33,544 nt of DNA from Gemmatimonadota bacterium (GCA_003222155.1 QHUU01000078.1:1-33544); one strand, 5' to 3'; positions 23,565 to 33,100 are shown, counted from the stretch's first letter. Program-made: numbers and translations. Notes: generated by a model not told the origin, from the letters alone.

Positions 23565-26500
23565 TCAGCCCTCCACCACGGCGCCGTGCACCACTTTCGC
23601 GAGGTAGGTGATCGCCGGCTGCGTGTTCAGGGCCGCGAGCACGTGGTAGCCGCGCGGGTCCCGGGCGAGCGCCGCGACCCGCGAGCTGGTGTCGCGCAGG
23701 TCGCCGAACACGATGGCCTCCGACGGACACGCCTGCGCGCACGCTGGCGTGATGTCGCCGTCCTGGACGTTGCGGTCCTCGAGACGGGCCCGGTTCTGCG
23801 CGCCGCGGATCCGCTGCACGCAGAACGTGCACTTCTCCATCACGCCCTTTTCGCGCACCGTGACGTCCGGGTTGAGCAGCATGTTGAGAGGATCGGGCCA
23901 GCTCTCCCACTCGCCCCCCTGCTCCGCATAGTTGTACCAGTTGAAGTAGCGGACCTTGTACGGGCAGTTATTGGCGCAGTAGCGAGTCCCGACGCAGCGG
24001 TTGTACACCTGGCCGTTCAGGCCATCGGCCGTGTGATACGCCGCGTACACCGGGCAGACCGGCTCGCAGGGGGCGTTGCCGCACTGCTGGCACAGCATCG
24101 GCGTGACGACGGCGCCCACGGGTCGGCCGGCCTCCCCGCCCGTGTAGTAGCGCTCGATCCGCAGCCAGCTCATCTGCCGCCGGCGCACCACCAGCTCCTC
24201 GCCCACGGTCGCGAGGTTGTTCTCGGCGTAGCACGCCGTGACGCACGCCGAGCAACCGGTGCACTTCGCCAGGTCGATCGCCATGCCCCAGCGCGGATGC
24301 GGATGCGCGTAATCCCCCAGGGACGCCGCGTCGTGCTGGGCCTCCGCCCAGTCCGCCAGCGCCCTGTCCGCATAGGGCGGCGTTTCCCGCTCCTGGAAGG
24401 CGTGCGCGCCTGGCTTGAGCTGCTGCGCCCGAGAGAGCGGCAGGACCTCAATCACCCCGCGTCCCTGCTCGCGCGCATCGCCTTCGAGCGTCGCCAGGCG
24501 GCGGTGGTCGCCGGTCTTCGCCACGGCGACGCTCACGGCGAAGGCACGCCCGCCGTAGGCGGTGGGTGCGTCGCTCAGGAGCTCGAACGCGTTGAACGAG
24601 CGGTCCTTGGCGTAACGGCCGTAGGCCTTGTGACCCTGCCCGGTCGGGACGGCCAGCACGTCGGGGCGGACGCCCGGGGTGATCCAGACGGGCGCCCGCA
24701 GCGCGCCGTGGCCCGACCGGAGCAGCAGGACGTCGCCGTTCGCGACCTGCCACTTCGCGGCGGTCTCGGGGTGCACCTCGACCCAGCCGTGCCAAGTGAT
24801 CTTCGAGACCGGGTCGGGCAGCTCCTGCAGCCACGGCTTGTTCGCGCCCCGGCCGTCGTGCAGGGCAAGAGAGGGATACACCAGCAGCAGCGGCTGATCG
24901 GGCGAGGCTTGCCAGCCGGGGGCCGCCTTGTCGCCGGTGAGCGCCGGTGCGCGCGTCACATCGAGAGCGAGGCGTACGGTCTGCAGCGGCACGTTGGTGT
25001 AAACGCCGCCGTGCTGCAGGGCGTCGTCCCAGAACTCCTCGAAGCTCCGGCCGCGGCCGTACCGCCGGTGCAGCTCCTGCCACCGGCCCTGCAGATAGTC
25101 CTTGAACGTCCCGGGCCTGCCCGCGAGCCGCAACAGCACGTCGCCGGCGTGCATCGTGTTCGGGAACACGGGCGACATCACCGGCTGCTGCAGGGCGTGC
25201 ACGCCGCTGCGCGGCTGCGAGTCGTTCCACTGCTCGAGCGGGTGGAGATCCGGGAGGACGAGGTCGGAGGCGGCGGCGGTTTCGTCGAGGTAGGACGAAA
25301 AGCTGACCTTGTACGCGGCGTGCCCGAGCGCCTGGGAAAACGCCGCCGGGAGCGAATGCGCCGGGTTGGCACCATGCACCAGCAGCAGCGCCACCCTGCC
25401 CGCGCTCAGGTCGCCCGTCAGGTCGGTGAGGTCCTGGAACGACCCAGCGCCCGCGAGGGCGTGGTTGGGACCGAATTGCACGGTCTTCCCCACCTGCCCG
25501 GCGACGTAGTTGAGGATGTTGACGGCGGCGACGATCTCCGCACCATTGGGGTACTGGGCCGCGATCCCGCCGGCCACGGCGAGGCCGCCCCGCGACGCGG
25601 CGAACTCGCGGGCGAGGCGCGTGATCACCTTGGCCTCGATCCCAATCGCCGCCGCGACCCGTTCGGGGGCGTGGGCATCGAGCGCGGCCCGCACGCGTCC
25701 CACGTCCGCGGGCAGCGGGGCGAGGCGGCGGGCGACGATCACGTGCGCCATCGCGAGCGCGAGCACGCCCTCGGTCCCCGGCGCCGCGGCGATCCATTCA
25801 TCGGCGCTCATGCCCGTGAGCGCGAGTCGCGGGCCGACATAGACGAACTTGGCCATGGACGCGTCGCGGCCCCCCGTGAAGGCATGGGCCCGGGTGAAGC
25901 TGTTCTGGTAACCCACCGGCGAAAGCCACGTCTCCATGAAGTCGGCGCCGAACGACACGATGTAGCGCGCGTTGGCAAAGTCGTACCAGGGAATCGCGGA
26001 CGTGCCGAACGCGATGCGGTTCCCCGCGCGCAGCGCCTCGAACGCGAACGGCTCGTAGGTCACGTGCCGGCCGCCGACCTGCCTGGTCCAGGCGTCGACC
26101 AGATCGCCGAACGACCCGCTCTCGAGCCCCGTGACGAACGCGATCCCCTTGCCGCGTGCTTCCTTCACTTTGGCCTGCAGCCGTCCCAGGCCCTCGTCCC
26201 AGGACAGTTTCCGCCACTGGCCGTTTGCGCTGCGGGCCATCGGATCCGTGACGCGATCCGGGTTGTACAGGCCCTGCAGCGCCGCTTGCCCGCGCGCGCA
26301 CAAGCGACCCTGGTTGACGGGCGACTCGGGGTTGCCCTCGAGCTTGATCACGCGGCCCTCGCGCACCTTGGCGTGCAGCCCGCAACCGGCCGCGCACTCG
26401 CGGCAGGTAGTCGCGTAGTAGGTGGCGATGCCGGGGACCTGATTCTCCGGCGGCACGAGGTACGGGACGAGTTGCTCGGTGGGCTCCGGGCCGATGCCGC

Positions 26501-26567
26501 ACCCCGTCAGGGCGGCGGCGCCGCCGCCCGTGGCGCCCAGGACTCTCAGGAACCGTCTGCGGTCCAT
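23565..26567 (-). CDS. actB: Alternative complex III subunit ActB (MopB-like plus iron-sulfur)
   Basis: The 1000-residue periplasmic protein starts with a Tat-type signal (DRRRFLRVLGATG) that ends in a lipobox-like LTGC (Cys23). The MopB-like half has Cys55, 58, 62 and 90 (C-x2-C-x3-C-x27-C), the classic [4Fe-4S] pattern. The C-terminal ferredoxin-like half has clusters at Cys769-779, Cys826-838, Cys858/864/868 (CVGTRYCANNC, three cysteines, [3Fe-4S] type) and Cys913, 916, 943 and 947: fifteen cysteines, as expected for three [4Fe-4S] plus one [3Fe-4S]. No Mo cofactor ligand was recognised. ATG 26567 is 11 bases after actA. Confidence 0.95.
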   Translation of the reverse strand: MDRRRFLRVLGATGGGAAALTGCGIGPEPTEQLVPYLVPPENQVPGIATYYATTCRECAAGCGLHAKVREGRVIKLEGNPESPVNQGRLCARGQAALQGLYNPDRVTDPMARSANGQWRKLSWDEGLGRLQAKVKEARGKGIAFVTGLESGSFGDLVDAWTRQVGGRHVTYEPFAFEALRAGNRIAFGTSAIPWYDFANARYIVSFGADFMETWLSPVGYQNSFTRAHAFTGGRDASMAKFVYVGPRLALTGMSADEWIAAAPGTEGVLALAMAHVIVARRLAPLPADVGRVRAALDAHAPERVAAAIGIEAKVITRLAREFAASRGGLAVAGGIAAQYPNGAEIVAAVNILNYVAGQVGKTVQFGPNHALAGAGSFQDLTDLTGDLSAGRVALLLVHGANPAHSLPAAFSQALGHAAYKVSFSSYLDETAAASDLVLPDLHPLEQWNDSQPRSGVHALQQPVMSPVFPNTMHAGDVLLRLAGRPGTFKDYLQGRWQELHRRYGRGRSFEEFWDDALQHGGVYTNVPLQTVRLALDVTRAPALTGDKAAPGWQASPDQPLLLVYPSLALHDGRGANKPWLQELPDPVSKITWHGWVEVHPETAAKWQVANGDVLLLRSGHGALRAPVWITPGVRPDVLAVPTGQGHKAYGRYAKDRSFNAFELLSDAPTAYGGRAFAVSVAVAKTGDHRRLATLEGDAREQGRGVIEVLPLSRAQQLKPGAHAFQERETPPYADRALADWAEAQHDAASLGDYAHPHPRWGMAIDLAKCTGCSACVTACYAENNLATVGEELVVRRRQMSWLRIERYYTGGEAGRPVGAVVTPMLCQQCGNAPCEPVCPVYAAYHTADGLNGQVYNRCVGTRYCANNCPYKVRYFNWYNYAEQGGEWESWPDPLNMLLNPDVTVREKGVMEKCTFCVQRIRGAQNRARLEDRNVQDGDITPACAQACPSEAIVFGDLRDTSSRVAALARDPRGYHVLAALNTQPAITYLAKVVHGAVVEG

Positions 26568-26578
26568 CGGGTCGGGCC

Positions 26579-27145
26579 TCAGTAGTGGCACAGCGTGCAG
26601 TCGCGCGACACGTTGCGCTGGAGGTGGCAATTGACGCACCAGCCCATCTTGAGCGTGGCCACCTGATAGACCTGCGGCATCGCGCGGACGTCCCCGTGAC
26701 ACGTGATGCAGCTCTCCGGGCCCAGGACTTTGATATGCCGCATGTGTGGAAAGCGCACGAATCCGGGGAGCGCGTGCACCCGCACCCAGCGCGGCGGCTG
26801 CTTGTTCACCCACGCCTCGCGCACCTTCTTGATTTCAGCCTGATGCGACGGCGTCGAGCCGCCGATCATCTGGTGGCAGCCGAAGCACGTCTGTACTGCG
26901 GGGATGCCGGGCTCGCTCGAGGCCGTCGCCGTGCTGTGGCAGTACAGACACGGCACCTGGTCCTGGCCGGCGTGGACGTCGTGACGGAAGAAGATGGGCT
27001 GTCGCGGACCCTTGAGTCGCCCCGTATCGCTGATCACGGGGGCCTTGGCGCTTGCGGCGGGTTGACCGGTTTGTGCGGCGGCGGGGACGGCGATCCACAC
27101 GGCGACCGCCACGCCCACCCCGACCCTACCACCCCTCTTCGTCAT
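26579..27145 (-). CDS. actA: Alternative complex III subunit ActA (pentaheme cytochrome c)
   Basis: The 188-residue protein has an N-terminal hydrophobic segment (about 7-24) and five CxxCH heme motifs: Cys66-His70, Cys87-His91, Cys146-His150, Cys170-His174 and Cys183-His187. Five hemes and the final CHY are as in ActA. FRHDVHAGQDQVPCLYCH and FPHMRHIK supply further axial histidines. ATG 27145 is the first that gives the signal-like start; the ribosome site is weak. It is the first gene of actABCDEF, and a promoter-like element lies 61 bases upstream. Confidence 0.95.
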   Translation of the reverse strand: MTKRGGRVGVGVAVAVWIAVPAAAQTGQPAASAKAPVISDTGRLKGPRQPIFFRHDVHAGQDQVPCLYCHSTATASSEPGIPAVQTCFGCHQMIGGSTPSHQAEIKKVREAWVNKQPPRWVRVHALPGFVRFPHMRHIKVLGPESCITCHGDVRAMPQVYQVATLKMGWCVNCHLQRNVSRDCTLCHY

Positions 27146-27205
27146 CCGGAGCGCTCGATGGCGACTGGATCGTTGTGTGTGTGTGGAACGCCTCGCGGGC
27201 GCCGG

Positions 27206-27235
27206 AATGTAGCGCCGGCGCGGAAGCGCGCACAA
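27206..27235 (-). promoter_or_regulatory. Candidate promoter for the act operon
   Basis: On the minus strand TTGTGC (27230-27235), an 18-base spacer and TACATT (27206-27211) lie in the 101-base gap between the DUF3788-like gene and actA. The leader would be about 55 bases. Match by eye only. A short GT repeat (27174-27185) sits between it and the actA start. Confidence 0.4.
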
Positions 27236-27246
27236 GTAGGGTGCGG

Positions 27247-27723
27247 TCACTCCGGCCGCGCCAACAATTGATGTTTCAGCGTGACGACGCCGACGAACGC
27301 GTCGACCGCGTCCAGGTCGGGAAACTCCATCCAGCACCAGCGGACACCGCCCGCCATGCGCCCGTCGCGGACCGCCTGCCGAGAGGCGCGTGGCAGGCCG
27401 TCGGTCACGGCGAGCTCACGCTCTTCGCTCTCGCTCAAGATGAACGTGCCCGAGAGACCGGTCTCCATGGGATGGAGGTACGCGAGCTTGCGCCCGCCGA
27501 CCTCGTACATCCACACCCACTTCCACGCCGTCCCCATGAAGACCACCTGCTCCGTCACATGGCGGAGCGCCCGGATCCCTTCGCGCGCCCGCTTGAAACG
27601 CTGGGCGGCCCGGGGCGGCAGGTCCTTGAGCGGCGCCTCGGACTTGGGACGCTTGCGAGGGCTGGTGTAGAGATTGGTCGCCCAGTAACCCGGCGGCTGG
27701 TGCTCGATCGGGATCATGATCAC
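27247..27723 (-). CDS. DUF3788-like hypothetical protein
   Basis: The 158-residue soluble protein begins at GTG directly after the preceding stop; ATG 27717 is an alternative two codons later. It is rich in Trp and Arg, with WKWVWMYEVGGRKLAYLHP (67-85), SGTFILSESEERELAV and a late MEFPDLDAVDAFVGVVTLKHQ. The pattern (Trp-x-Trp, a central ExxE and a K near the end) resembles DUF3788, whose function is unknown. It follows the BNR-repeat gene without a gap and may be co-transcribed; no functional link is known. Confidence 0.6.
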   Translation of the reverse strand: MIMIPIEHQPPGYWATNLYTSPRKRPKSEAPLKDLPPRAAQRFKRAREGIRALRHVTEQVVFMGTAWKWVWMYEVGGRKLAYLHPMETGLSGTFILSESEERELAVTDGLPRASRQAVRDGRMAGGVRWCWMEFPDLDAVDAFVGVVTLKHQLLARPE

Positions 27724-30700
27724 CTATTGTAAACGACGTGTGAGCGAACGGAAGCGCCGCTCGAGCGCGCGCGCTTCCGCTTGCCGCGTGGCGAGCACGC
27801 CCAGCCAGTCCCGGACGGCGGCCTCGACCTGCGCCGTGGGCTCGACGTCGGCGCCCTCGATCACGCCGTACAGGTCCACGAGCTGACCGTTCAGACGGGC
27901 CAAGCTGGCATCGCCGCTTTCCAAGGCCGCGGCCTGACGGTCGAGCGAGTCGAAGGCGGTCGCGAGTGCCGGAGCCCCCGCCTGCTCGCGCGCGCGCCCG
28001 ACGGCGGCCCGCAATCCCTGCAGGCCCGCGAGCGCCACGGAGTCGCGCGACAGCGCGTCCACGACGCGCAACGCCAGCGCCAGCTGGCGACCGAGCGCTC
28101 CCGACGCCACCGACACACGCGGATCCATCGTCACGCTCAAGGTTCGCGTGAGCGTCGCCCCGTCGACCGTGAGACGGATGGTAAAGCGGCCGGGCAGGAC
28201 CCAGGGACCACGCGGCTCGCGCGGCGTGGCGTGGTACACGGCCGAGATGGGGTACTCGTGCCGCAGGGCCGCGGGGGGTGGATAACGCAGATCCCAGACG
28301 ACGCGATGCATCCCGGCGCCGCTGCCGACTACGGGCGACGGGCGCATCCACCACGACGGAATGTTCAACCCCGAGTCCTGCGGCGGCACGGTGTCGGCGC
28401 TCGAGAAGCGTCGCACCACGCTCCCGCTCCGGTCGAGAATCTCGAGTGCGACCGGCCCCACGGCGGGCCGCGGCAGATAGTAGTCGAGAATCGCGCCGTC
28501 GGGAGGATTCGCACCGACCGGCTCGTCGATCGGGAGCGGTGTGTCGGTGTTCTCGTTCCAGCGGACCCGGACGGCACCGGCGGGCCGGTAGAGGTAGACG
28601 TCCGGCGCCGCCGCGGCCTCACCCGCCTGGCGCAGCGGCGTGATGTCGTCGAGGATCCAGAAGCCGCGGCCGTGCGTGCCGACAACCAGGTCGCTGTCGT
28701 GTACGACGAGGTCACGCGCCGACGTGGGCGGCAGGTTGAGCCGCAGCGCCTGCCAGTGGCCGCCGTCGTCGAACGAGACGTACACGCCGCGTTCGGTGCC
28801 GGCGTACAACAGTCCACGCCGCGCGGGATCCTCGCGTACGGCGTTCACGACGGCGTTCGACGGCAGGCCCTGCACGATTTCCATCCAGCTGCGCCCGCCA
28901 TCGCCGGTGCGATAAACGTGCGGTCGCAGGTCGGCGAGCCGGAAGCGATTCACCGCCGCGTACGCGACGAGCGTGTCGAACCGCGAGGCCTCGAGCAGCG
29001 CGACCTTGCTCCAGGGCGTGAGCGCGGCGGGCGTGACATCCGCCCAGGTCCGGCCGCCCGAGTGCGTCACGTGGATCAGGCCGTCGTCGGTGCCGACCCA
29101 GAGCAGGCCGGCCTTCCGAGGGGACGGCGCGACGGTATAGATCACCCCCCGGTGCTTACCCTTCTCGGGGTCGAGCGACGCGAACGCGCCGAGGTTCTCG
29201 GGCACTGCATATGTCGCGCGCGTCAGATCGGGACTGATGGTCCGCCAGCTGCGTCCGCCGTTGGTCGTCTGGAACAGCACGTTGGCGCCGAAATACAGCA
29301 CGTGCGGGTCCACCGGCGAGAAGAGCAACGGCATGGTCCGGACCCAGCGGTACTTGCCGGCCCGCACGGGCTCGGGCGACACGTCCTGCACCTGGCCCGT
29401 GATCCAGTCGAAGCGGCTGACTCTGCCACCGTACACGATGGTGGGGTGCAGCGGATCGGGGGCGATGTAGCCGTACTCCTCGGCGCCGACCGGATGCCAC
29501 TCCCGGAACGTGATCTGACCGTCGTTGGCCCGGCTCACGATCCCAACGGAGCCGCTCTCCTGCTGCCCGCCGTACACGCGGTAGGGAAAGCGACGGTCGG
29601 TTGCCACGTGGTAGAGCTGCGCCGTGGGCTGGTTGTACCACGAGCTCCAGCTCTCGCCGCCGTTCGCCGTCACCACCGCGCCCTGATCACCGGCGAGCAG
29701 GATGACATTGGGGTCGTCCGGATCGATCCACAGACGATGGTAGTCGTCCCCGCCGGGGGCGCCGCGGAACGCCGCGAACGTGTGCCCGCCGTCCACCGAC
29801 TTCCACGTCACCACGTTGGCGACGTACACGACGTCGGGGTTGGTGGGGTCGACCTTGACCTCGTTGAAGTCGCCGTCCCGGCCCCACAGGCGCTCGTCGC
29901 CGTTCGCGAGGCGCCAGCTCTCGCCGCCATCATCCGAGCGGTACAGCCCGCCCCCCCTGGTCGCGCCGACCACGGCGTACATCCGAGCCGGAGCGCTCGC
30001 CGACGTGGCGAGCCCGATGCGGCCGAGACGCTCCGCTGCGCCGGGAAGGCCGGCCCCGACCTGTCGCCAGGTGGTGCCGCCGTCCGTGGACCGGTACAGC
30101 CCGTTCGCGGCCGACAGGGTCCACGAGCTGCCGATCTCCCACGGCGCCTGCCGCGCGGCCCACAACACCGCGAACACGGTCTGAGAGTTCGCGGGATCGA
30201 ACGCGAGGTCCACCGCACCGGTGTTCTCGTCCTTGGCGAGCACCTGCTGCCACGTGTCGCCGCCGTCGGTGGAGCGGTACACACCCCGCTCGACGTTCGG
30301 TCCGTACGGAGACCCGAGCACCGCCGCGAACACGCGATGCGGATCCCGCGGATCGACCACGAGCCCCGGGATCTGGAGGCCGTTGGTCAGACCGAGGTGA
30401 CGCCAGGTCGTTCCGCCATCGGTCGATTTGTAGATCCCGTCGCCGACCGAGAGGTCGGGACGCTGCAGGCCTTCCCCGCTTCCGACATAGATCGTGCGCG
30501 GATCCGATGGGGCGATCGCAATCGCCCCGATGGAGCCGGTCGGCTGATCGTCGAAGATCGGCGTCCAGGTGCGCCCGTAGTCCCGGCTCCGCCACACGCC
30601 GCCGTTGTTCACGCCGATGTAGAACACGGGCGGCCGACCCGGCACTCCGACCGCGGCGACGGTGCGGCCGCCGCGGAACGGACCGATCTGGCGCCAGCGC

Positions 30701-30804
30701 ATCCCCGCGAACAGGGCCGGATCGTATTGTTGGGCCTGGATCCCGGACCGGAGCCCCGCGACCGAGAGGGCGCACAGCATGACTACCTGACTCGCACGAG
30801 CCAC
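27724..30804 (-). CDS. Secreted Vps10/BNR-repeat beta-propeller protein
   Basis: The 1026-residue protein starts at GTG 30804 with GGGAG eight bases ahead and a signal peptide (VVMLCALSVAGLRSG, cut near IQA/QQ). It contains about ten Asp-box repeats of form SxDxGxTW (for example YKSTDGGTTW, YRSTDGGDTW, YRSDDGGESW, WKSVDGGHTF, YRTGDGGRSW), which build a sortilin/Vps10-type beta-propeller. The C-terminal quarter (about 830-1026) is helical, with LRVVDALSRDSVALAGLQGL and ERRFRSLTRRL, possibly coiled coil. Large proteins of this family are abundant in Gemmatimonadota and Acidobacteriota; their substrates are mostly unknown. It begins 13 bases after the enolase-superfamily gene ends. Confidence 0.88.
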   Translation of the reverse strand: MARASQVVMLCALSVAGLRSGIQAQQYDPALFAGMRWRQIGPFRGGRTVAAVGVPGRPPVFYIGVNNGGVWRSRDYGRTWTPIFDDQPTGSIGAIAIAPSDPRTIYVGSGEGLQRPDLSVGDGIYKSTDGGTTWRHLGLTNGLQIPGLVVDPRDPHRVFAAVLGSPYGPNVERGVYRSTDGGDTWQQVLAKDENTGAVDLAFDPANSQTVFAVLWAARQAPWEIGSSWTLSAANGLYRSTDGGTTWRQVGAGLPGAAERLGRIGLATSASAPARMYAVVGATRGGGLYRSDDGGESWRLANGDERLWGRDGDFNEVKVDPTNPDVVYVANVVTWKSVDGGHTFAAFRGAPGGDDYHRLWIDPDDPNVILLAGDQGAVVTANGGESWSSWYNQPTAQLYHVATDRRFPYRVYGGQQESGSVGIVSRANDGQITFREWHPVGAEEYGYIAPDPLHPTIVYGGRVSRFDWITGQVQDVSPEPVRAGKYRWVRTMPLLFSPVDPHVLYFGANVLFQTTNGGRSWRTISPDLTRATYAVPENLGAFASLDPEKGKHRGVIYTVAPSPRKAGLLWVGTDDGLIHVTHSGGRTWADVTPAALTPWSKVALLEASRFDTLVAYAAVNRFRLADLRPHVYRTGDGGRSWMEIVQGLPSNAVVNAVREDPARRGLLYAGTERGVYVSFDDGGHWQALRLNLPPTSARDLVVHDSDLVVGTHGRGFWILDDITPLRQAGEAAAAPDVYLYRPAGAVRVRWNENTDTPLPIDEPVGANPPDGAILDYYLPRPAVGPVALEILDRSGSVVRRFSSADTVPPQDSGLNIPSWWMRPSPVVGSGAGMHRVVWDLRYPPPAALRHEYPISAVYHATPREPRGPWVLPGRFTIRLTVDGATLTRTLSVTMDPRVSVASGALGRQLALALRVVDALSRDSVALAGLQGLRAAVGRAREQAGAPALATAFDSLDRQAAALESGDASLARLNGQLVDLYGVIEGADVEPTAQVEAAVRDWLGVLATRQAEARALERRFRSLTRRLQ

Positions 30805-30817
30805 GGTTCGACTCCCG

Positions 30818-31945
30818 CTAGAGGGTGCGTGTCGCGGCACGGAAGCGCCCGGGGTCGAGCAGGCGCGCAACCGACACGCCCGGGACGCTCATCCGGCCGT
30901 CCTTGCTCATCGTCAGCTTGACCACGTCCGACGCTCGCCCGAACCAGCGGGCGCTCGGCTCCAGGTCCGAGGGATAGACGCACGACGGCTGCGCGGCCAC
31001 CGCGATACCGGCCTGGGAACCGATGCCCGACTCCGGCATCGTGCCGGTCCAGAGCCGGGCGCCGCACTCCGCGGCTACGCGATAGATGCGACACGCCTCG
31101 GCCAGCCCGCCGATGCGATGCACCTTGATGTTCCAGACCATCGGCCCATCGAGCGCGACGATCTGGCGGGCGATCCCGGCATCGCGCAGCGTCTCGTCGA
31201 GACAGAGCGGAGTCTCGAGCGCGCGCGCCAGCCGCGCGTGGCCCACGAGCTCTTCCGGCGCGAGCGGCTGCTCCATGTAGAGCAGGCCGGCGGCATCGAG
31301 GGCGCGTAGGGCGCGCTCGTCGCCGGGCCATTCGTAGGCACCGTTGGCGTCTACCGTGAGGGGCAGGTCCGTCCCCGCCATCCCCGCGCGGGCGGCCGCG
31401 ACGGCGAGCTCGTCCCAGCCGGGCGCGACCTTGATTTTCACCCGCCGGTAGCCGTGTTGCAACGCGTCGTAGACGCGACGTGTGAGCGTATCGGGGCGGC
31501 GATCCTCGGGGATCCCAAGCGCCACGCCGCAGGGAAAGCTCGTCGCCGGCGTGACGCCGAGCCGTTCGGCGACGAGCTGGGCCAGCCCGGTGCCGCGGCG
31601 ATGGGCTTCCAAGTCCCACGCCGCCGTCTCGACCCCCGCGCGCGCGAACGGATTCCCCCGCACGTGCTGGCGCAGAGCGGCGTCCACGGCCTCCGGAGAA
31701 TCGAACTCCCGTCCCGCCACCCGCGGCACGAGCACGCGGGTGAGCAGATCGCGCGCGCTGCCGAGGGTCTCTTCCGAGTAGAACGGCAGCTCGTCGGGCG
31801 CTGCTTCACCGTACCCGACGTGCCCGTCGTCGTCGTGGAGCACGACGACAATCGAGCGGCGTGCGTCGATCCGCCCGCCGGAGATGATGAACGGCTCCAG
31901 GAACGGAAGCTCCAGCGCGTGCAACTCAACCCGGGCGATGCGCAT
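30818..31945 (-). CDS. Enolase-superfamily OSBS / N-acylamino-acid racemase
   Basis: The 375-residue protein has the capping domain first (LHALELPFLEPFIISGGRIDARRSIVVVL) and then a barrel with the muconate-lactonizing subgroup residues: Lys-x-Lys (VKIKVAPGW), Asp (TVDANGAY), Glu (YMEQPL), Asp (CLDETL) and Lys (NIKVHRIGG). The family catalyses o-succinylbenzoate synthesis for menaquinone, N-acylamino-acid racemisation, or both. No other men gene is in the window. It overlaps the DHOD-like gene by 20 bases, which suggests an amino acid role rather than quinone synthesis, but the sequence does not decide between them. Confidence 0.85.
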   Translation of the reverse strand: MRIARVELHALELPFLEPFIISGGRIDARRSIVVVLHDDDGHVGYGEAAPDELPFYSEETLGSARDLLTRVLVPRVAGREFDSPEAVDAALRQHVRGNPFARAGVETAAWDLEAHRRGTGLAQLVAERLGVTPATSFPCGVALGIPEDRRPDTLTRRVYDALQHGYRRVKIKVAPGWDELAVAAARAGMAGTDLPLTVDANGAYEWPGDERALRALDAAGLLYMEQPLAPEELVGHARLARALETPLCLDETLRDAGIARQIVALDGPMVWNIKVHRIGGLAEACRIYRVAAECGARLWTGTMPESGIGSQAGIAVAAQPSCVYPSDLEPSARWFGRASDVVKLTMSKDGRMSVPGVSVARLLDPGRFRAATRTL

Positions 31946-33089
31946 GGGCCCGCACGTCGAGGAAGTGCAGCTCGCCGTCGCGTCGGTCGATCTCGCCGCG
32001 CGCCTCGAGCTCCAGCATGCCGGCGATCAGTCCATCGTCCGGCGCGAACACGAGCGCATGCAGCGCCCGCGCGGTGCGCGATCCGTGCGTCGCAGGATAC
32101 TGAGACAGGGGGAGCTGGAAGAACGTGTGCAGCTCGAGGCTCTCGCAGCCGCGGCGGGCGTAGTCGAGGATCATGCGGCCAGAGCAGATGTTGCCGGTGC
32201 CCGTTAGCCCCGGGAACCCCGGGCTTGCGCCCGGTGTCGGTGAAGTCTCGAGAACTCTTAGATTCCGCTCGCTCAAGTCCCAGCCTCCGTAAGCCACGCC
32301 TCGCTCGGCATCGAACAGTCGGTTGAAGCACACCAGCGCATCCGCCCCCGACCCTGCCGCCGCCCGCATCATGTCGAGTTGAAAGCCGTCGTCGAACCGT
32401 GCATTCATGAGCTTCACCGCCACGCGCACCGACAGCGGCGCCGCGGCGCGGATCCGGCCCGGCACTTCCCGCAACCAGCGAAGGATCTGCGCGCGATCGT
32501 CGGCGAGCGCGTCGCCGGCGAGCGTGGGTGAGAAGTCCTTTTCCACGATCAGCGGCGGCGTCCCCCAGGCCTGCGCCAGCCGGGTGGTCGTGTGGCGATA
32601 TTCGGCGTCCCGGAACGGCTCGTCGAGCCGCGGCAGGTGGTACTTCACCGACGGCACCACGAGGGGCCCGCCGGCACGCGTCAGGTCCCGACCGGCGCGT
32701 ACCAGGGCGACGTACTCGTCGAGCGTGCGGTCCCAACCCCGGCCTTTCCACGTCACGGTCCAGCCCGGCCGCCCGTCGGCGGCCGCGCGCCGCTCCACCC
32801 GCATGCGGGTTTCGTGAATCGCCCAGGCCGCCATCGCCCGCACCCCCGCGTCATCTTCAGCGATGACGGTCTTGAGCACGACGAACGCCAGGCCCGCGGC
32901 GGCGTCCTCCTCCAGCTGGCCCGCGTTGAGCGACAGCTGCCCGGAGCCCTTGCCGATGGGATGCGGCAGCGGCTCGCCGGCGTAGCGACCCGTGAGATCG
33001 ATGCGATACGCGGCCCGCACGTGCGCCGCGAAGTCGGGCGGCAGCGCCCGCTTGAACCGCTCGAAGTCGTGCTCGAGCTTGGCGCGCAC
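31926..33089 (-). CDS. Dihydroorotate-dehydrogenase-like FMN TIM-barrel protein
   Basis: The 387-residue protein starts at GTG 33089, 11 bases after the flavoprotein stop; no better start is in frame. Landmarks of the DHOD/PreA-like flavin barrel are PHPIGKGSGQLSLNAGQ, GLAFVVLKTVIAEDD, PLIVEKDFSPTL, VRVAVKLMNARFDDGFQ, ADALVCFNRLF and TGTGNICSGRMILDYARRGCESLEL, where the G-x-G-N-I-xSG resembles the FMN-phosphate loop GGIxSG. The active-site base for pyrimidine reduction is not evident and no pyrimidine gene is near. A new redox specificity is therefore likely, linked to the neighbours; I can name the fold, not the substrate. Confidence 0.6.
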   Translation of the reverse strand: MRAKLEHDFERFKRALPPDFAAHVRAAYRIDLTGRYAGEPLPHPIGKGSGQLSLNAGQLEEDAAAGLAFVVLKTVIAEDDAGVRAMAAWAIHETRMRVERRAAADGRPGWTVTWKGRGWDRTLDEYVALVRAGRDLTRAGGPLVVPSVKYHLPRLDEPFRDAEYRHTTTRLAQAWGTPPLIVEKDFSPTLAGDALADDRAQILRWLREVPGRIRAAAPLSVRVAVKLMNARFDDGFQLDMMRAAAGSGADALVCFNRLFDAERGVAYGGWDLSERNLRVLETSPTPGASPGFPGLTGTGNICSGRMILDYARRGCESLELHTFFQLPLSQYPATHGSRTARALHALVFAPDDGLIAGMLELEARGEIDRRDGELHFLDVRAHAHRPG

Positions 33090-33100
33090 GGGCCGGTCGA

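Noticed and set aside
23532-26585. Open frame of about 1017 codons antisense to actB
   Set aside because: It mirrors the codon pattern of a high-GC gene, has His/Arg-rich low-complexity translation and no motifs, while actB has complete cluster motifs.
27174-27185. GT dinucleotide repeat upstream of actA as a phase-variation tract
   Set aside because: Only six units, outside coding sequence, and not between the candidate -35 and -10.
27781-30921. Open frame of about 1046 codons antisense to the BNR-repeat gene
   Set aside because: Its repeated composition is only the reverse complement of the Asp-box repeats; no ribosome site or signal sequence.
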